Notes under the pieces: model-generated
Database searches by the model: none
The model's input: the letters and a program-made list of their open reading frames with translations, nothing else
What the model was told of the DNA's origin: nothing
Program-made: the position numbers and the translations under genes
Assembly: GCF_007754155.1 (NCBI RefSeq)
Contig: NZ_CP037423.1
Location: forward strand, 10,598,938 to 10,662,937
Direction of reading: 5' to 3'
Source of the DNA: Stieleria neptunia
GTDB lineage: Bacteria; Planctomycetota; Planctomycetia; Pirellulales; Pirellulaceae
DNA length: 64,000 bases
Shown here: piece by piece, positions 46,201 to 55,228 of the stretch
Layout: each line of letters opens with the position of its first letter
How positions within the stretch are numbered: position 1 is the stretch's first letter

Positions 46201-46416
46201 CCCGTCGACACTCAGCGTGACCGTCTCGCCCAACAGCGAGTCGTTGTCGTAGCTCAACGTGTCCTGGCCGTCGCCGACCTTGAGGCGGGTCCGCCGCGCG
46301 GATTCCAACACGCCATCACTCAACGAAGTCAAATCACTCTCTTGCTTGAAAGTCGATTGACGATCGTCGCTCGCGTCGTCCTCTGCGTCGTCTGGATTTC
46401 GCTCGTCAGACATCAC
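43246..46416 (-). CDS. Membrane Ser/Thr protein kinase with WD40-like propeller
   Basis: A 1,056-residue protein. Residues about 78-345 form a Hanks-type kinase: glycine loop LGAGGFGTVYK (about 85-95), catalytic Lys in VAIK (K108), HRDLKPGNILLD (about 200-211, catalytic D202), NDFG (about 219-222) and GTPAYMSPEQ in the activation segment. A helix at about 369-390 (VTTASLAGLIFAIATGLAGM) spans the membrane, then a short coiled coil, and a WD40-type propeller (about 470-1056, with blades such as IRDLAISDDAQWLATGDVGG). The kinase faces the cytoplasm and the propeller the outside. It is convergent with the ECF/anchored protein pair, only 9 bp apart. Confidence 0.93.
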   Translation of the reverse strand: MMSDERNPDDAEDDASDDRQSTFKQESDLTSLSDGVLESARRTRLKVGDGQDTLSYDNDSLLGETVTLSVDGNHVIGNFRIVSKLGAGGFGTVYKAEDLRLERFVAIKAALPRSSDSGGDHYNRVIHEGRAAAALDHPNIVSIYDVAELDGKPYIISQLIDGITLKERIAEEPIRQKRIMELMLLVARAVDYAHGKGIVHRDLKPGNILLDHDEVPYVNDFGIAKHSESDETISNESSIIGTPAYMSPEQAAGHSRDADRRSDVYSLGVILYEMATGEKPFRGSSRMLIHHVIHTEPQPPRMLNQSVPSDLETVCLKCLEKDPDRRYQSGAELADDLQRILNGEPIRARPVSSLEHFFRRCRRYPVTTASLAGLIFAIATGLAGMTWQWRRAESSRRQEVLARWQVERSRKRLQEEIKYSRQMLHDAESKLAFKSMASGNHRQATRSLKELQPLGDIEFCLLRNIESRYDEFLRHAERITDIAISDDQRLIAATGLRTLLVWDTQTKRIVHRFREKGKPLRGVDFARDSHRLAWGGERGNVYLKTIGDAATPMRTLDHGAPIEVIRFSAEGSKLMSAGEGGSVVVWTVADGAKDQSLSVSRSTIHAADFLGPDAIMTGDEAGRVTRCELESGRCETVVQNPSPILSVDVNTDATQFAAGTQGSRLLVGRIDDAESVRSIWTEYGPVVDVEFWDAKQAIVTTNLYGRLNIWRLPDLTVRESHPYFQGVGHFAIAADSDRLLIGAGDGGVVSLSVDNIRPDVLQTSQGAIADLAFVDQSIVVCHAEGPASVLHRDSGRVLRTIPGETDVPPGGQVMPETLTCVAPSPEHQRIAFGTSDGRILVWESDTAQIRLYGTATNKAISQIQLSADALSAWTGGSNGGVRYWDLTRADSSRGIVALGGVVRGMQLSSDQQHLAAVSANGIAVVIDVDGQQEFKRVDVGKSLQCVVWSADSTRIAIGDARGTVHLYPRDLSGTAEYIEVHAGPITAVAFSPTNRRIVTVGNDHQIAFSNLVTGRSGAILENGHPVSIRDLAISDDAQWLATGDVGGNIRIWNVAE

Positions 46417-46436
46417 GGCTTAGGTCAAGTGGAACA

Positions 46437-48272
46437 TCAGCTTGATTCCGATTCAGTGTATCCGAATCGTTGCCGCCACTGGCCCAAGACGGAGTCTGCG
46501 ATTGCGCGAATCGGGTCCGTAAAATGGGGTGACTGACGCCAGATCCCCGGCCGACCGTGGCGTCGAAATGCGCCGGGACCGGTGTCCGTGTGCCGGTCAA
46601 ATCGAAATCGGTCGACCACTCGATCGAGCTGCTCGGTCGGCTGATCCGCATTCAAAAACGAACAGACCCTGCTCAGTTCCGCCGTCGTGTCGCGAACCAT
46701 GGATTCATACCGAACGAGCAATTTCTGGCTGTTCTCAAATCCGTCAAACGCCTCGCCCGCGTTCCTTAACGCACTGGCAACATGCAGGGCCAGTTGCCGG
46801 GGATCACTGGGCATGCGTTCGCCCGAAGAGCGGTTCCAGCTGTCGGGTTGCCGCATGTCGAGATAAGAATCCAGAATATCAAACGGATCGCGCACCAGAA
46901 AAATCAGACGGCTGAGCGGAAACAGCTCTTCAATCATCGCGAACAATTCAGGCGTGTTGACTTCCTTGACCACCAAGGTCTCTTTGCCGAAACCAGGATA
47001 CCGGTCGCGGGCGACCTGATAGAACGCGCCACGGACGGCCTGCAATCCCGCTTTCCCGTTGCCGTCAAAAAAGAACGCGCCGGGGCGTTTTCTTTCGGAC
47101 GGCCGCTGTGCCAGATGCTGAACCAAACGCCCGAAGTACGGTTCATGCCAACCTCGGATCCGGGGCAACGCGTCTAGCATCTCGCAAAGCCACGTCGACC
47201 CGGTCCTGCCGCATCCGATCACCCAGGCCAAACGCTCTTCGGCCGCCGCGTCCGCATCGACGGTTGCGTCGGCGGTCACGCGAAGACGTGTCTTTTGGGC
47301 CGCCGCCCGCCCCAACAGCCTCAACAGATCTTCGCTCCGGTGGCGGTACAAGTGCATCGCGTCGGTGATCGTCTTCGCCTCGGCGACACGCCGCTTGCGT
47401 TCCACGCTGTCGTTGATGGCCGCATCGACCTGGTCGCACATTTCGTCGGCATCGTCAAAGTGGTAAACCGAGTCGCCAAAAATATCGGTCACTTCGTCGC
47501 GACGCGGTCCGGTCAACAACGCCGGCCCGCCCAGCGCGGTGACTTCAAACACACGTGGGCTGGGCGAGATCGCGTGGTCGGCGGCGCGAAACAGGTTCAC
47601 CACCAATTTGCTTGCGGCGTACAACCTCCATTTCGCATCGGGCCGAACCGTGCCGGAAGAGAAATCGACCGACGACAGACGTTTGAACTTCGACGCATCG
47701 ACGGGCACGTTGCCGGCCATGCGAAACGTCAATCCGCGGCGGGCGCAGTGTTCGGCGAGCCGGAGCATCATCGGGACACGATCTTCGAACAACGTTCCGA
47801 CGAAGACGAGATCGGATTCGGTCTCCTTGCCGATCAATCCGGACCGTTCCGGCGGATCGAGTGTGGCCGTCGGCAAGTAGGCTTCCTCGTCCGGCTTTTG
47901 GCTTCGCTCGTTCGTGCAAACCAGATCATACAGTTGATGGGCGTCGCGGATCGGACAATAGGGATCGTCGGTCTTGATCACCGCGGTCAAGAGGTTCGAC
48001 CTGCGCAGGGTCAACGGAACCCAGGATCGCTCGCCACAGAAATGCATCCCGTCGACAAACACCACCGCGTCGACTCCGTTGCGGACATCATGAGCCTTGC
48101 CCACGATGTCGTTGCCGACCGCTTCGGGGCTGAGCACGCGAAGCATCGAAAAGGTCGCATAGGGGATCACCTGAACGCCGCACTGGGCCAGGCCTTCCCG
48201 ATAGCCTTCCCAGACGTCACGTGTGGAGAATCCGGCCGAACCGGCGACCAGTAAAACCGTCTTGGGACGCAT
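46437..48272 (-). CDS. Glycosyltransferase-sulfotransferase fusion protein
   Basis: A 611-residue protein. The N-terminal half (about residues 1-330) resembles CgeB/spore-maturation-type glycosyltransferases (VLLVAGSAGFSTRDVWEGYR, DLVFVGTLFEDRVPMMLRLA, ASKLVVNLFRAADHAISPSP with RVFEVTALGGPALLTG, the usual nucleotide-sugar loop). The C-terminal half (about 345-611) has sulfotransferase marks: WVIGCGRTGSTWLCEMLD is the 5'-phosphosulfate loop of PAPS enzymes, and RLIFLVRDPFDILDSYLDMR is the 3'-phosphate region. A polypeptide that both transfers a sugar and sulfates the product is likely. Its ATG follows the preceding TAG directly, so it is coupled to the QP-repeat peptide gene. Confidence 0.87.
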   Translation of the reverse strand: MRPKTVLLVAGSAGFSTRDVWEGYREGLAQCGVQVIPYATFSMLRVLSPEAVGNDIVGKAHDVRNGVDAVVFVDGMHFCGERSWVPLTLRRSNLLTAVIKTDDPYCPIRDAHQLYDLVCTNERSQKPDEEAYLPTATLDPPERSGLIGKETESDLVFVGTLFEDRVPMMLRLAEHCARRGLTFRMAGNVPVDASKFKRLSSVDFSSGTVRPDAKWRLYAASKLVVNLFRAADHAISPSPRVFEVTALGGPALLTGPRRDEVTDIFGDSVYHFDDADEMCDQVDAAINDSVERKRRVAEAKTITDAMHLYRHRSEDLLRLLGRAAAQKTRLRVTADATVDADAAAEERLAWVIGCGRTGSTWLCEMLDALPRIRGWHEPYFGRLVQHLAQRPSERKRPGAFFFDGNGKAGLQAVRGAFYQVARDRYPGFGKETLVVKEVNTPELFAMIEELFPLSRLIFLVRDPFDILDSYLDMRQPDSWNRSSGERMPSDPRQLALHVASALRNAGEAFDGFENSQKLLVRYESMVRDTTAELSRVCSFLNADQPTEQLDRVVDRFRFDRHTDTGPGAFRRHGRPGIWRQSPHFTDPIRAIADSVLGQWRQRFGYTESESS

Positions 48273-48506
48273 CTAGGGTCCGTACCCGTAGTGGATCCCC
48301 GGCGGCGGGCCGAGGTTGGCGATCAACCCCTTGGCGTTGGCCGATTGGGCATCGAGCGTCCCGTCCACCGTCTTGGTGATCCCGTCCATCGAATCGGCGG
48401 GCTGCTCGCATGGCTGCTCGCTGGGCTGCTTGGCGGGCTGCTTGGCGGGCTGCTCGCTGGGCTGCTGAGCGACTTCGACGGACTGCTGTTCTGTGGGTTG
48501 ACTCAT
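48273..48506 (-). CDS. QP-repeat small protein coupled to the glycosyltransferase-sulfotransferase
   Basis: A 77-residue protein without signal peptide or membrane helix. Residues about 14-36 are a Q-P-x-x repeat (QPSEQPAKQPAKQPSEQPCEQP by pieces), coded by 12-bp tandem DNA; the rest (MDGITKTVDGTLDAQSANAK, then LIANLGPPPGIHYGYGP) is helical followed by a Gly/Pro/Tyr tail. No family was recognised. Its stop TAG abuts the ATG of the next gene without a spacer. It could be an acceptor or adaptor for the enzyme, but this is speculation. Confidence 0.7.
   Translation of the reverse strand: MSQPTEQQSVEVAQQPSEQPAKQPAKQPSEQPCEQPADSMDGITKTVDGTLDAQSANAKGLIANLGPPPGIHYGYGP
48400..48467. repeat. 12-bp coding minisatellite, about 5.7 copies
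   Basis: Units of GGCTGCT(C/T)G(C/G)(T/A/C)(G/T) type, each 12 bp, lie in the QP-repeat gene. Two of the six are identical GGCTGCTTGGCG. Because 12 is a multiple of three, copy changes would add or remove QPxx units without a frameshift. Confidence 0.9.
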
Positions 48507-48578
48507 GGTGTGTTTCCAACTTCAGCGGTGAAAAACAAGCTCACGTTCACGTCCCAAAAGCGATCGGGGCGTGACGCA

Positions 48579-49412
48579 TCAGTCTTCGATGATCGTGCCG
48601 AGTGACCAGAGGGAACGAAGGGGTGGATCGATACCGAGGCCCGCGACGTCGTCGTCCTGCTGTTTGGCGGTCGGGTTTTCGGCGACCCACAGACCGGGGC
48701 CGCGACACGCCATGACGACCGAGGTTCGATTCTTGTCGTCGTTGGTTTGCGTCGCTTCGATGAATTCGACCCGCTTGGCGACGGCGTCACGGACGATCCC
48801 GTTGGTCGGTCGCCGTGCGATGACCTGTGCCGGGCTGAGCGTCTGTGATTCGCGAATCTGGATCGCGTCGCGCCCACCGCACGAAATCCTCAGCGTCCCC
48901 CCGGCAACAGTCGGATTGACGGCAAAGTAGTACTCCATCCCGACCATCGCCCGGTTGGCACGGGGCAAGGTCAAATTGACGTCGGCGTCAGCATTGACCA
49001 AACACTCGAAGGCATCGGACCGCTGCAGAACCTCCGTTGATTTTTCGGTCGTTGCCAACGTCAACAGGGTCGTCGCCACTTGGATCCTGGACCGCACAGC
49101 GCCGCGGGAGAGTGCGGCAATCTCAATGTGATCGCTGCCCAGGGCGGCGCGGCCGACTTGAAAACGCCGTATCCGCGTGTTGAAGTTGCACAGATTCTGG
49201 GTGGGGGTCGCAACCACGCTCGAAATAAACGTCGCCGAATTCGCCCGAACACCGATCAACTGCGGGCCCCTGGGGACGATCCGTACGATCGATTTCGTCA
49301 AGAACTTTCCGACACCGACAACGGTTTGTTGACGCGTTTGGCCGCCCAGATAGTCCGAGGAGACCAGCAAATCGCAAGTCGTCGTCGCCGTGCCTTTGAC
49401 TGGAATGCTCAT
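48579..49412 (-). CDS. Unknown beta-rich protein, tail-fibre-like segment possible
   Basis: 277 residues from ATG 49412, preceded by GAGGTAA at about 12 bases; the frame opens further upstream at a TTG without support. There is no signal peptide or membrane helix. The sequence is rich in Val, Thr, Arg and Ala with alternating hydrophobicity. The segment NLTLPRANRAMVGMEYYFAV followed by TLRISCGGRDAIQI resembles the strand pattern in phage tail-fibre and spike stem proteins (LP.A....G..Y.V......L.I...G.D.I). It is upstream of the QP-repeat gene on the same strand. Family unknown. Confidence 0.65.
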   Translation of the reverse strand: MSIPVKGTATTTCDLLVSSDYLGGQTRQQTVVGVGKFLTKSIVRIVPRGPQLIGVRANSATFISSVVATPTQNLCNFNTRIRRFQVGRAALGSDHIEIAALSRGAVRSRIQVATTLLTLATTEKSTEVLQRSDAFECLVNADADVNLTLPRANRAMVGMEYYFAVNPTVAGGTLRISCGGRDAIQIRESQTLSPAQVIARRPTNGIVRDAVAKRVEFIEATQTNDDKNRTSVVMACRGPGLWVAENPTAKQQDDDVAGLGIDPPLRSLWSLGTIIED

Positions 49413-49515
49413 GCCGCCTGTTACCTCTGCCGTAGTGGACTGCCCCCCTCTGGGTAACAACAGCCTACTGGGCGGCTAGCCGCCATTCAAGTAGGAAAGC
49501 CGCGTCGCGCGAATT

Positions 49516-50094
49516 TCAGTTTCCCAGCGGCAGATAGGCGTAACCGTCGGCCTGGAGATTGACGACGGCGGTCAAGGCGGAGACGGCCGTGTCGACGAAG
49601 ACCGCGACGTCCCGGGGATCGGATCCCTTGGAAATCAACGATTGGCCGCACACGTACAGCTCGACTCCCGATTCGTGCAACCGATGCAGTAAATCCAAAT
49701 TGGGATTCGACTTCACCTCGAAGTTCGTCGCGTAGGCATCGGAGTTGAGTACGGTGAGCGTCGCATCACCATGGAACACGACGGCGATTTGAACCTCCGC
49801 CGGCTCCGCGCCGGCTCCGGCGTAAATGTTGACGTACTTGGCCACCTTTTCAATCGCCGCGTTCAATTTGCCCGGATCTCCGCCACGCGTCACGTCGACG
49901 AGCAACTTGGTCCCCGAACGCGGCTGGTGTGCCGCTTGAGGCAATCGGACCACCGAACCGTGGCCCTTGATCGTCGGATAGGTTGGCGCCGCGTTGACGA
50001 GCTTTCCTTGACCGGAACCGCCCTGGGCCAACAGGGGCTCGGCGATCATCAACGAGAGTGCAACGGTCAAGATCAGTAGGGTCGTTCGTTTCAT
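49516..50094 (-). CDS. Exported DsrE-family (sulfur-relay-like) protein
   Basis: 192 residues from ATG 50094; a GTG 9 bases upstream is possible. A signal peptide (MKRTTLLILTVALSLMIAEP, then LLAQG) means the mature protein lies outside the cytoplasm, unlike classical DsrE. The fold pattern is seen in KLLVDVTRGGDPGKLNAAIE, VQIAVVFHGDATLTVLNSDA, LHRLHESGVELYVCGQSL and ALTAVVNLQADGYAYLPLG. The CGQSL Cys is at the position of the persulfide-carrying Cys of DsrE/YchN-like proteins. It is downstream of the rhodanese-type reductase in a minus-strand set with the ArsR regulator. Confidence 0.85.
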   Translation of the reverse strand: MKRTTLLILTVALSLMIAEPLLAQGGSGQGKLVNAAPTYPTIKGHGSVVRLPQAAHQPRSGTKLLVDVTRGGDPGKLNAAIEKVAKYVNIYAGAGAEPAEVQIAVVFHGDATLTVLNSDAYATNFEVKSNPNLDLLHRLHESGVELYVCGQSLISKGSDPRDVAVFVDTAVSALTAVVNLQADGYAYLPLGN

Positions 50095-50137
50095 GATGGT
50101 CACTCGGGGAACGGGGAGGTGGTGAAAGGTAGGGGAA

Positions 50138-51778
50138 TCAGTCTTGGTAGCGACACCACAGCGTGTATCCGCCGCTCAGGTTGGCGGCATCGAAGCCGTG
50201 TTGCAGCAAGACGCGGGTCGCCAGATAGCCGCGTTGGCCGACCTTGCAGTAGGCGGTGATCTTTTGGTCGCGGGGAATTTCGCCCAGGCGTTCGCGCAGT
50301 TGTTCGATGGGAATGTGGGTCGCACCGGGAACGTGCCCCGCGAGAAACTCGGCTTCGCTGCGAACGTCCAACAGGAACGAAGGCTGGCCGGACGCGTCGC
50401 TGAGCGAGTCGACGTGGACGATCGGTTGGTCGCCGCGGAGCACGCCGGCGGCGACAAATCCGGCCATGTTGATCGGGTCTTTGGCGTGTCCGAATTGGGG
50501 CGCATAACAGAGTTCCGATTCTTCCAGGTCTTCCACCGTCAGACCGGCTTGGATCGCCATGGCGATGACGTCGATGCGTTTGTCCACGCCACGCCCCCCC
50601 ACGCACTGGGCTCCGAAGATGGCACCGCTGTCGGGATCAAACAACAGCTTCAACGTCATCGCTTCGGCGCCGGGATAATATCCGGCGTGATCCGACGGGT
50701 GAATGTAGATCTTTTCAAAGCGCAATCCCTCGCGTCGCAACGTCTTTTCACTTTGTCCGGTCATCGCGGCGACGTTTCCGAACACGCCGACGACCGCGGT
50801 GCCCTGTGTTCCGCGATACGTCGATGGACGGCCGAACAGATGATCGGCCGCGATTCGGCCTTGACGATTCGCCGGACCGGCAAGCGGAATCTGAGCGGAT
50901 TTCTTGGTCACAAAATCCGTCACTTCGATGACATCGCCGACGGCGTAGACGTCGGCAACGTTGGTCTGCATGTGATCGTTGACGACGATGCCCCCACGCA
51001 TCCCACACGCGATCCCCGCTTCGGCGGCGAGCTTGCTCTCGGGGCGAACGCCGACACAGATCGCCGCGAAATCGGCGTGAATCGATTCTCCCGATTGCAA
51101 CTCGATCTTCAGTCCCTGCGGCGAATCGATGAACCGCTGCGCCGATTCGTTGAGCCGCAACCGGACGCCCTGATCTCGCAGATGGTCTTCCAGCGGAACC
51201 ATCATCTCCCTGTCCCAAGGCGGCAGGATTTGGTCACCGAGTTCCACGATGGTGGTCCGGATGCCGCGGCGGACCAGATTCTCAGCGACTTCGATTCCGA
51301 TGAAGCCCGCGCCGACGACGACGGCGTGCGTCGCACCCGAGGTGGCGTGCTCGTGCATCCGATCGGCGTCCGCCAAATCCCGCAGCTCCAAGACGCGCGG
51401 GCCATCGATGCCTTCGATCGGTGGTCGAAACGGGGACGCGCCGGTCGCCAGGATCAGCTTGTCGTAACTCTCGGTGTACTCGTCGCCCGATTCGAGATCC
51501 TGGACCCGCACGCGTTTGTCGGCCAGCTCCAACGCGACGACTTCGGATCGCGTGCGAACATCCAATCGATGGCGTTGCCGCAGCATGTCGATCGGCGCGA
51601 CCAACAACTTGTCACGCGACTTGATTTCGCCGCCGACGTAGTAGGGCATGCCGCAATTGGCGAACGAGGGATGCCGCCCGCGCTCGAGCACGATGATCTG
51701 GGCCTGATCGCATAGCCGTCGCGCGCGAGCGGCCGCCGAGGCGCCTCCGGCGACACCGCCGATGATCACAATCTTCAT
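50138..51778 (-). CDS. CoA-disulfide reductase/NADH-oxidase-like flavoprotein with C-terminal rhodanese domain
   Basis: 546 residues from ATG 51778; the frame extends upstream into the ArsR leader without support. MKIVIIGGVAGGASAAARAR is the FAD-binding start, and FANCGMPYYVGG has the active-site Cys (about C43) of CoA-disulfide reductases. An NAD-binding domain (AVVVGAGFIGIEVAENLVRR) and the dimerisation domain (about 330-440) follow. The final about 100 residues form a rhodanese domain with ITAYCKVGQRGYLATRVLL, where the Cys carries the persulfide. Such fusions reduce CoA- or polysulfide-type substrates. It sits 166 bp downstream of an ArsR-type regulator. Confidence 0.92.
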   Translation of the reverse strand: MKIVIIGGVAGGASAAARARRLCDQAQIIVLERGRHPSFANCGMPYYVGGEIKSRDKLLVAPIDMLRQRHRLDVRTRSEVVALELADKRVRVQDLESGDEYTESYDKLILATGASPFRPPIEGIDGPRVLELRDLADADRMHEHATSGATHAVVVGAGFIGIEVAENLVRRGIRTTIVELGDQILPPWDREMMVPLEDHLRDQGVRLRLNESAQRFIDSPQGLKIELQSGESIHADFAAICVGVRPESKLAAEAGIACGMRGGIVVNDHMQTNVADVYAVGDVIEVTDFVTKKSAQIPLAGPANRQGRIAADHLFGRPSTYRGTQGTAVVGVFGNVAAMTGQSEKTLRREGLRFEKIYIHPSDHAGYYPGAEAMTLKLLFDPDSGAIFGAQCVGGRGVDKRIDVIAMAIQAGLTVEDLEESELCYAPQFGHAKDPINMAGFVAAGVLRGDQPIVHVDSLSDASGQPSFLLDVRSEAEFLAGHVPGATHIPIEQLRERLGEIPRDQKITAYCKVGQRGYLATRVLLQHGFDAANLSGGYTLWCRYQD

Positions 51779-51944
51779 GGTTGGGAATCCTTCGTCGTCG
51801 AGGAGGCTAAAGAGCGAGATCTCGGGAGATGGCGAGGCGTTGAGGGGCAACCAAGTGGCAGAGTCTGGCAGGCAGCGTCGATGCGGAAATGACGGGCCGG
51901 AGGCCGATCCCATTGTCCACAATCCGGCAGCTCGTTCCCGCCCG

Positions 51945-52286
51945 CTAACGTCGTTTCGCGGGCGGTTGCAGAAACCGCCCTTCGACACAGGCCATCAATT
52001 GTTCGAGATGGGGTTCGGCGATCTGGTAAAACACCCGCCGCCCTTCGCGCTCGCTGGAGAGAAACCCACAGCGTTGCAGCAGCCGCAAGTGCTCCGACGC
52101 CACGTTATCGGGAATCTCGCAGTCTTCGGCCAACTCGCCGACGTTGTAGCGACCGTGCAGCAACAGTTGGACGATTCGCAAGCGGACCGGATGGGCGAGC
52201 GTCTTGAGACATTCGGCGGCATCACCGAACGCTTTGACACTGCCGACAGGTTTGGACGTTTTTTTCTCAGTTGCTTTGCTGGCCAT
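51945..52286 (-). CDS. ArsR-family transcription regulator
   Basis: 113 residues from ATG 52286. The winged helix-turn-helix is evident in LKTLAHPVRLRIVQLLLHGR, NVGELAEDCEIPDNVASEHL, RLLQRCGFLSSEREGRRVFY and QIAEPHLEQLM. Four Cys (about positions 26, 56, 73 and 100) could sense thiols or persulfides or bind metal; no classical CxCxxC ArsR metal site is seen. It heads an operon-like set with the CoA-disulfide-reductase/rhodanese and DsrE genes, pointing to a sulfur signal. A perfect palindrome lies 30 bp upstream of the start and is the likely autoregulatory operator. Confidence 0.92.
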   Translation of the reverse strand: MASKATEKKTSKPVGSVKAFGDAAECLKTLAHPVRLRIVQLLLHGRYNVGELAEDCEIPDNVASEHLRLLQRCGFLSSEREGRRVFYQIAEPHLEQLMACVEGRFLQPPAKRR

Positions 52287-52315
52287 GAAGCCTCCTGGGC
52301 GGAAGACCTCATCAT

Positions 52316-52335
52316 ATATCGCAAGATCGCGATAT
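52316..52335 (-). promoter_or_regulatory. Likely ArsR operator: perfect 7-6-7 palindrome
   Basis: ATATCGC-AAGATC-GCGATAT is a perfect inverted repeat with 7-base arms and 6-base spacer, located 30-49 bases before the ArsR start. ArsR-family dimers bind AT-containing palindromes of this size that overlap their own promoters. No other gene start is close enough to be controlled by it. Confidence 0.75.
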
Positions 52336-52392
52336 GTCAATCGTGTGGATCGAATTCCGTGGCTCGGAGATCGATCCATCGCGGTACGACGT

Positions 52393-52455
52393 CCTTTCCA
52401 GGTCGTCGCAGGTAGACTTCCCGACGGCCCGGAAGGGCCGTCGTACCTGGAAAGG
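52393..52455. repeat. REP-like palindrome, copy 1 (CCTTTCCAGGT / GACGGCCC family)
   Basis: An inner hairpin GACGGCCC-GGAA-GGGCCGTC (52423-52442) is flanked by CCTTTCCAGGT (52393-52403) and its complement ACCTGGAAAGG (52445-52455), making a two-layer structure between the ArsR leader and the pckA 3' end. A related copy in opposite orientation is at 56148-56205. It could also terminate pckA transcription. Confidence 0.85.
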
Positions 52456-52472
52456 CGATCGGACGCTGGCGC

Positions 52473-54071
<1,599 letters not shown>

Positions 54072-54352
54072 TTTTCTGCTACTGCACTTGGTTCCTAAGA
54101 AGAACGGTTCCTGAGAAACAATGGGCGGGGAAACGGGATCATTCCGGAGGCCGTTCGCACAACCCTCCGCGTCGCTCTCCATTGCTACGGCACACCGCGC
54201 GCCAAATTTCATTTGCGATCCGATCTGACGCGGTAACGCGGCTGCAGCGGAATGTCTGCGGACCGTCAGCGGTTTCCCAATCGTATCGATCGCTCGCGGC
54301 GCGCGATAGTGCACAGCAACAGGGCACCAACGTGCGAATTCAGCACGCACCC

Positions 54353-55228
54353 TCAATGCGTCCGGACGGCGTATCGACCGCCCCCGAGCGAGTCGCCCAG
54401 CCGATCCCCTTTGCTCAGAATCAGAAACACCTCGGCGTCGGTTGCCGAAACGACCGGCGGATTGTCCGACGTGAGTGTCAATTCAAATGTGATCTTCAAG
54501 CCGACGTTGTCGATGCGACCGAACCGACTCCATTCCGCCAGTCGCAGCGGGGACGGCATGAAGCCGCGCCCGGTTGCATTGCCGAGCACCTTAAAATTGA
54601 CCTGATTGGGAAACACGGCCCGGCGATAGGTGCTCCAAGAACCGCCGTTGGCTCGCAAGGGCGGCAGCGGAAGCATTTCGGTGCGTACCGGAAAGGACGA
54701 CTCGTCCTCACACGCAAGTTTCCAGCCGATCGGTTGGGCATCGTTCCAAGAACCGACCCGATCGAACAGGTAGCTGCGCTCGGCGACCAAGGGAATGGAC
54801 CATGTTGATTCCCCGGCAAGCGATTCAGCCGTTGCCGTGTCGGGTTCCGTCGAAGTCGCTGAGTTGGTCTTGTCCGCGGTTGGTTTCCAGACGCACCGAA
54901 CGCCCAGTTGATGGCCACCTTCGGGAACATAAAACGCGACCGATTCGCCGTTGTCGGAATTGGAGATGATCCGGTGGCCGCCTAACCGCGGAAGATCTTC
55001 GGCGGTGCGACAGTGATCAAAGACGTTGGCGATCAAGTCGACGTCGTTGCTGAATTGATCGCGACGCGCCTTTTCCAGTCGCGTCGACTTGTGGAGCGAT
55101 TCCAGCTCCTGCCGCAGAGCGACGATGTCAGCCGCGATCGAGCGCCGGGTCACCGCCACCCAACCCAATCCGGTGATCAGGGTCGCCAGCGTGCAACAGA
55201 ACAAGACGGTCGCGAATTTCGGCATCAT
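54353..55228 (-). CDS. N-terminally anchored envelope protein, second of a pair
   Basis: 291 residues. One hydrophobic helix (about 5-25, [20 protein letters not shown]) is followed by a short coiled coil ([20 protein letters not shown]) and a beta-rich domain of about 200 residues without a known family (patterns such as [38 protein letters not shown]). The start overlaps the stop of the preceding gene as ATGA. The preceding protein has the same layout, so the two may be distant paralogs working together. Confidence 0.72.
   Translation of the reverse strand: MMPKFATVLFCCTLATLITGLGWVAVTRRSIAADIVALRQELESLHKSTRLEKARRDQFSNDVDLIANVFDHCRTAEDLPRLGGHRIISNSDNGESVAFYVPEGGHQLGVRCVWKPTADKTNSATSTEPDTATAESLAGESTWSIPLVAERSYLFDRVGSWNDAQPIGWKLACEDESSFPVRTEMLPLPPLRANGGSWSTYRRAVFPNQVNFKVLGNATGRGFMPSPLRLAEWSRFGRIDNVGLKITFELTLTSDNPPVVSATDAEVFLILSKGDRLGDSLGGGRYAVRTH

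Noticed and set aside
49413..49460. TTG start upstream of the unknown beta-rich protein
   Set aside because: ATG 49412 has a Shine-Dalgarno-like GAGGTAA; the upstream part lacks support.
50144..51715. Plus-strand frame of 523 codons antisense to the CoA-disulfide-reductase-like gene
   Set aside because: Shadow of the true gene; the sense strand has all FAD and rhodanese motifs.
52287..52379. Longer start for the ArsR regulator
   Set aside because: It would include the operator palindrome in the coding region and adds residues without family similarity.
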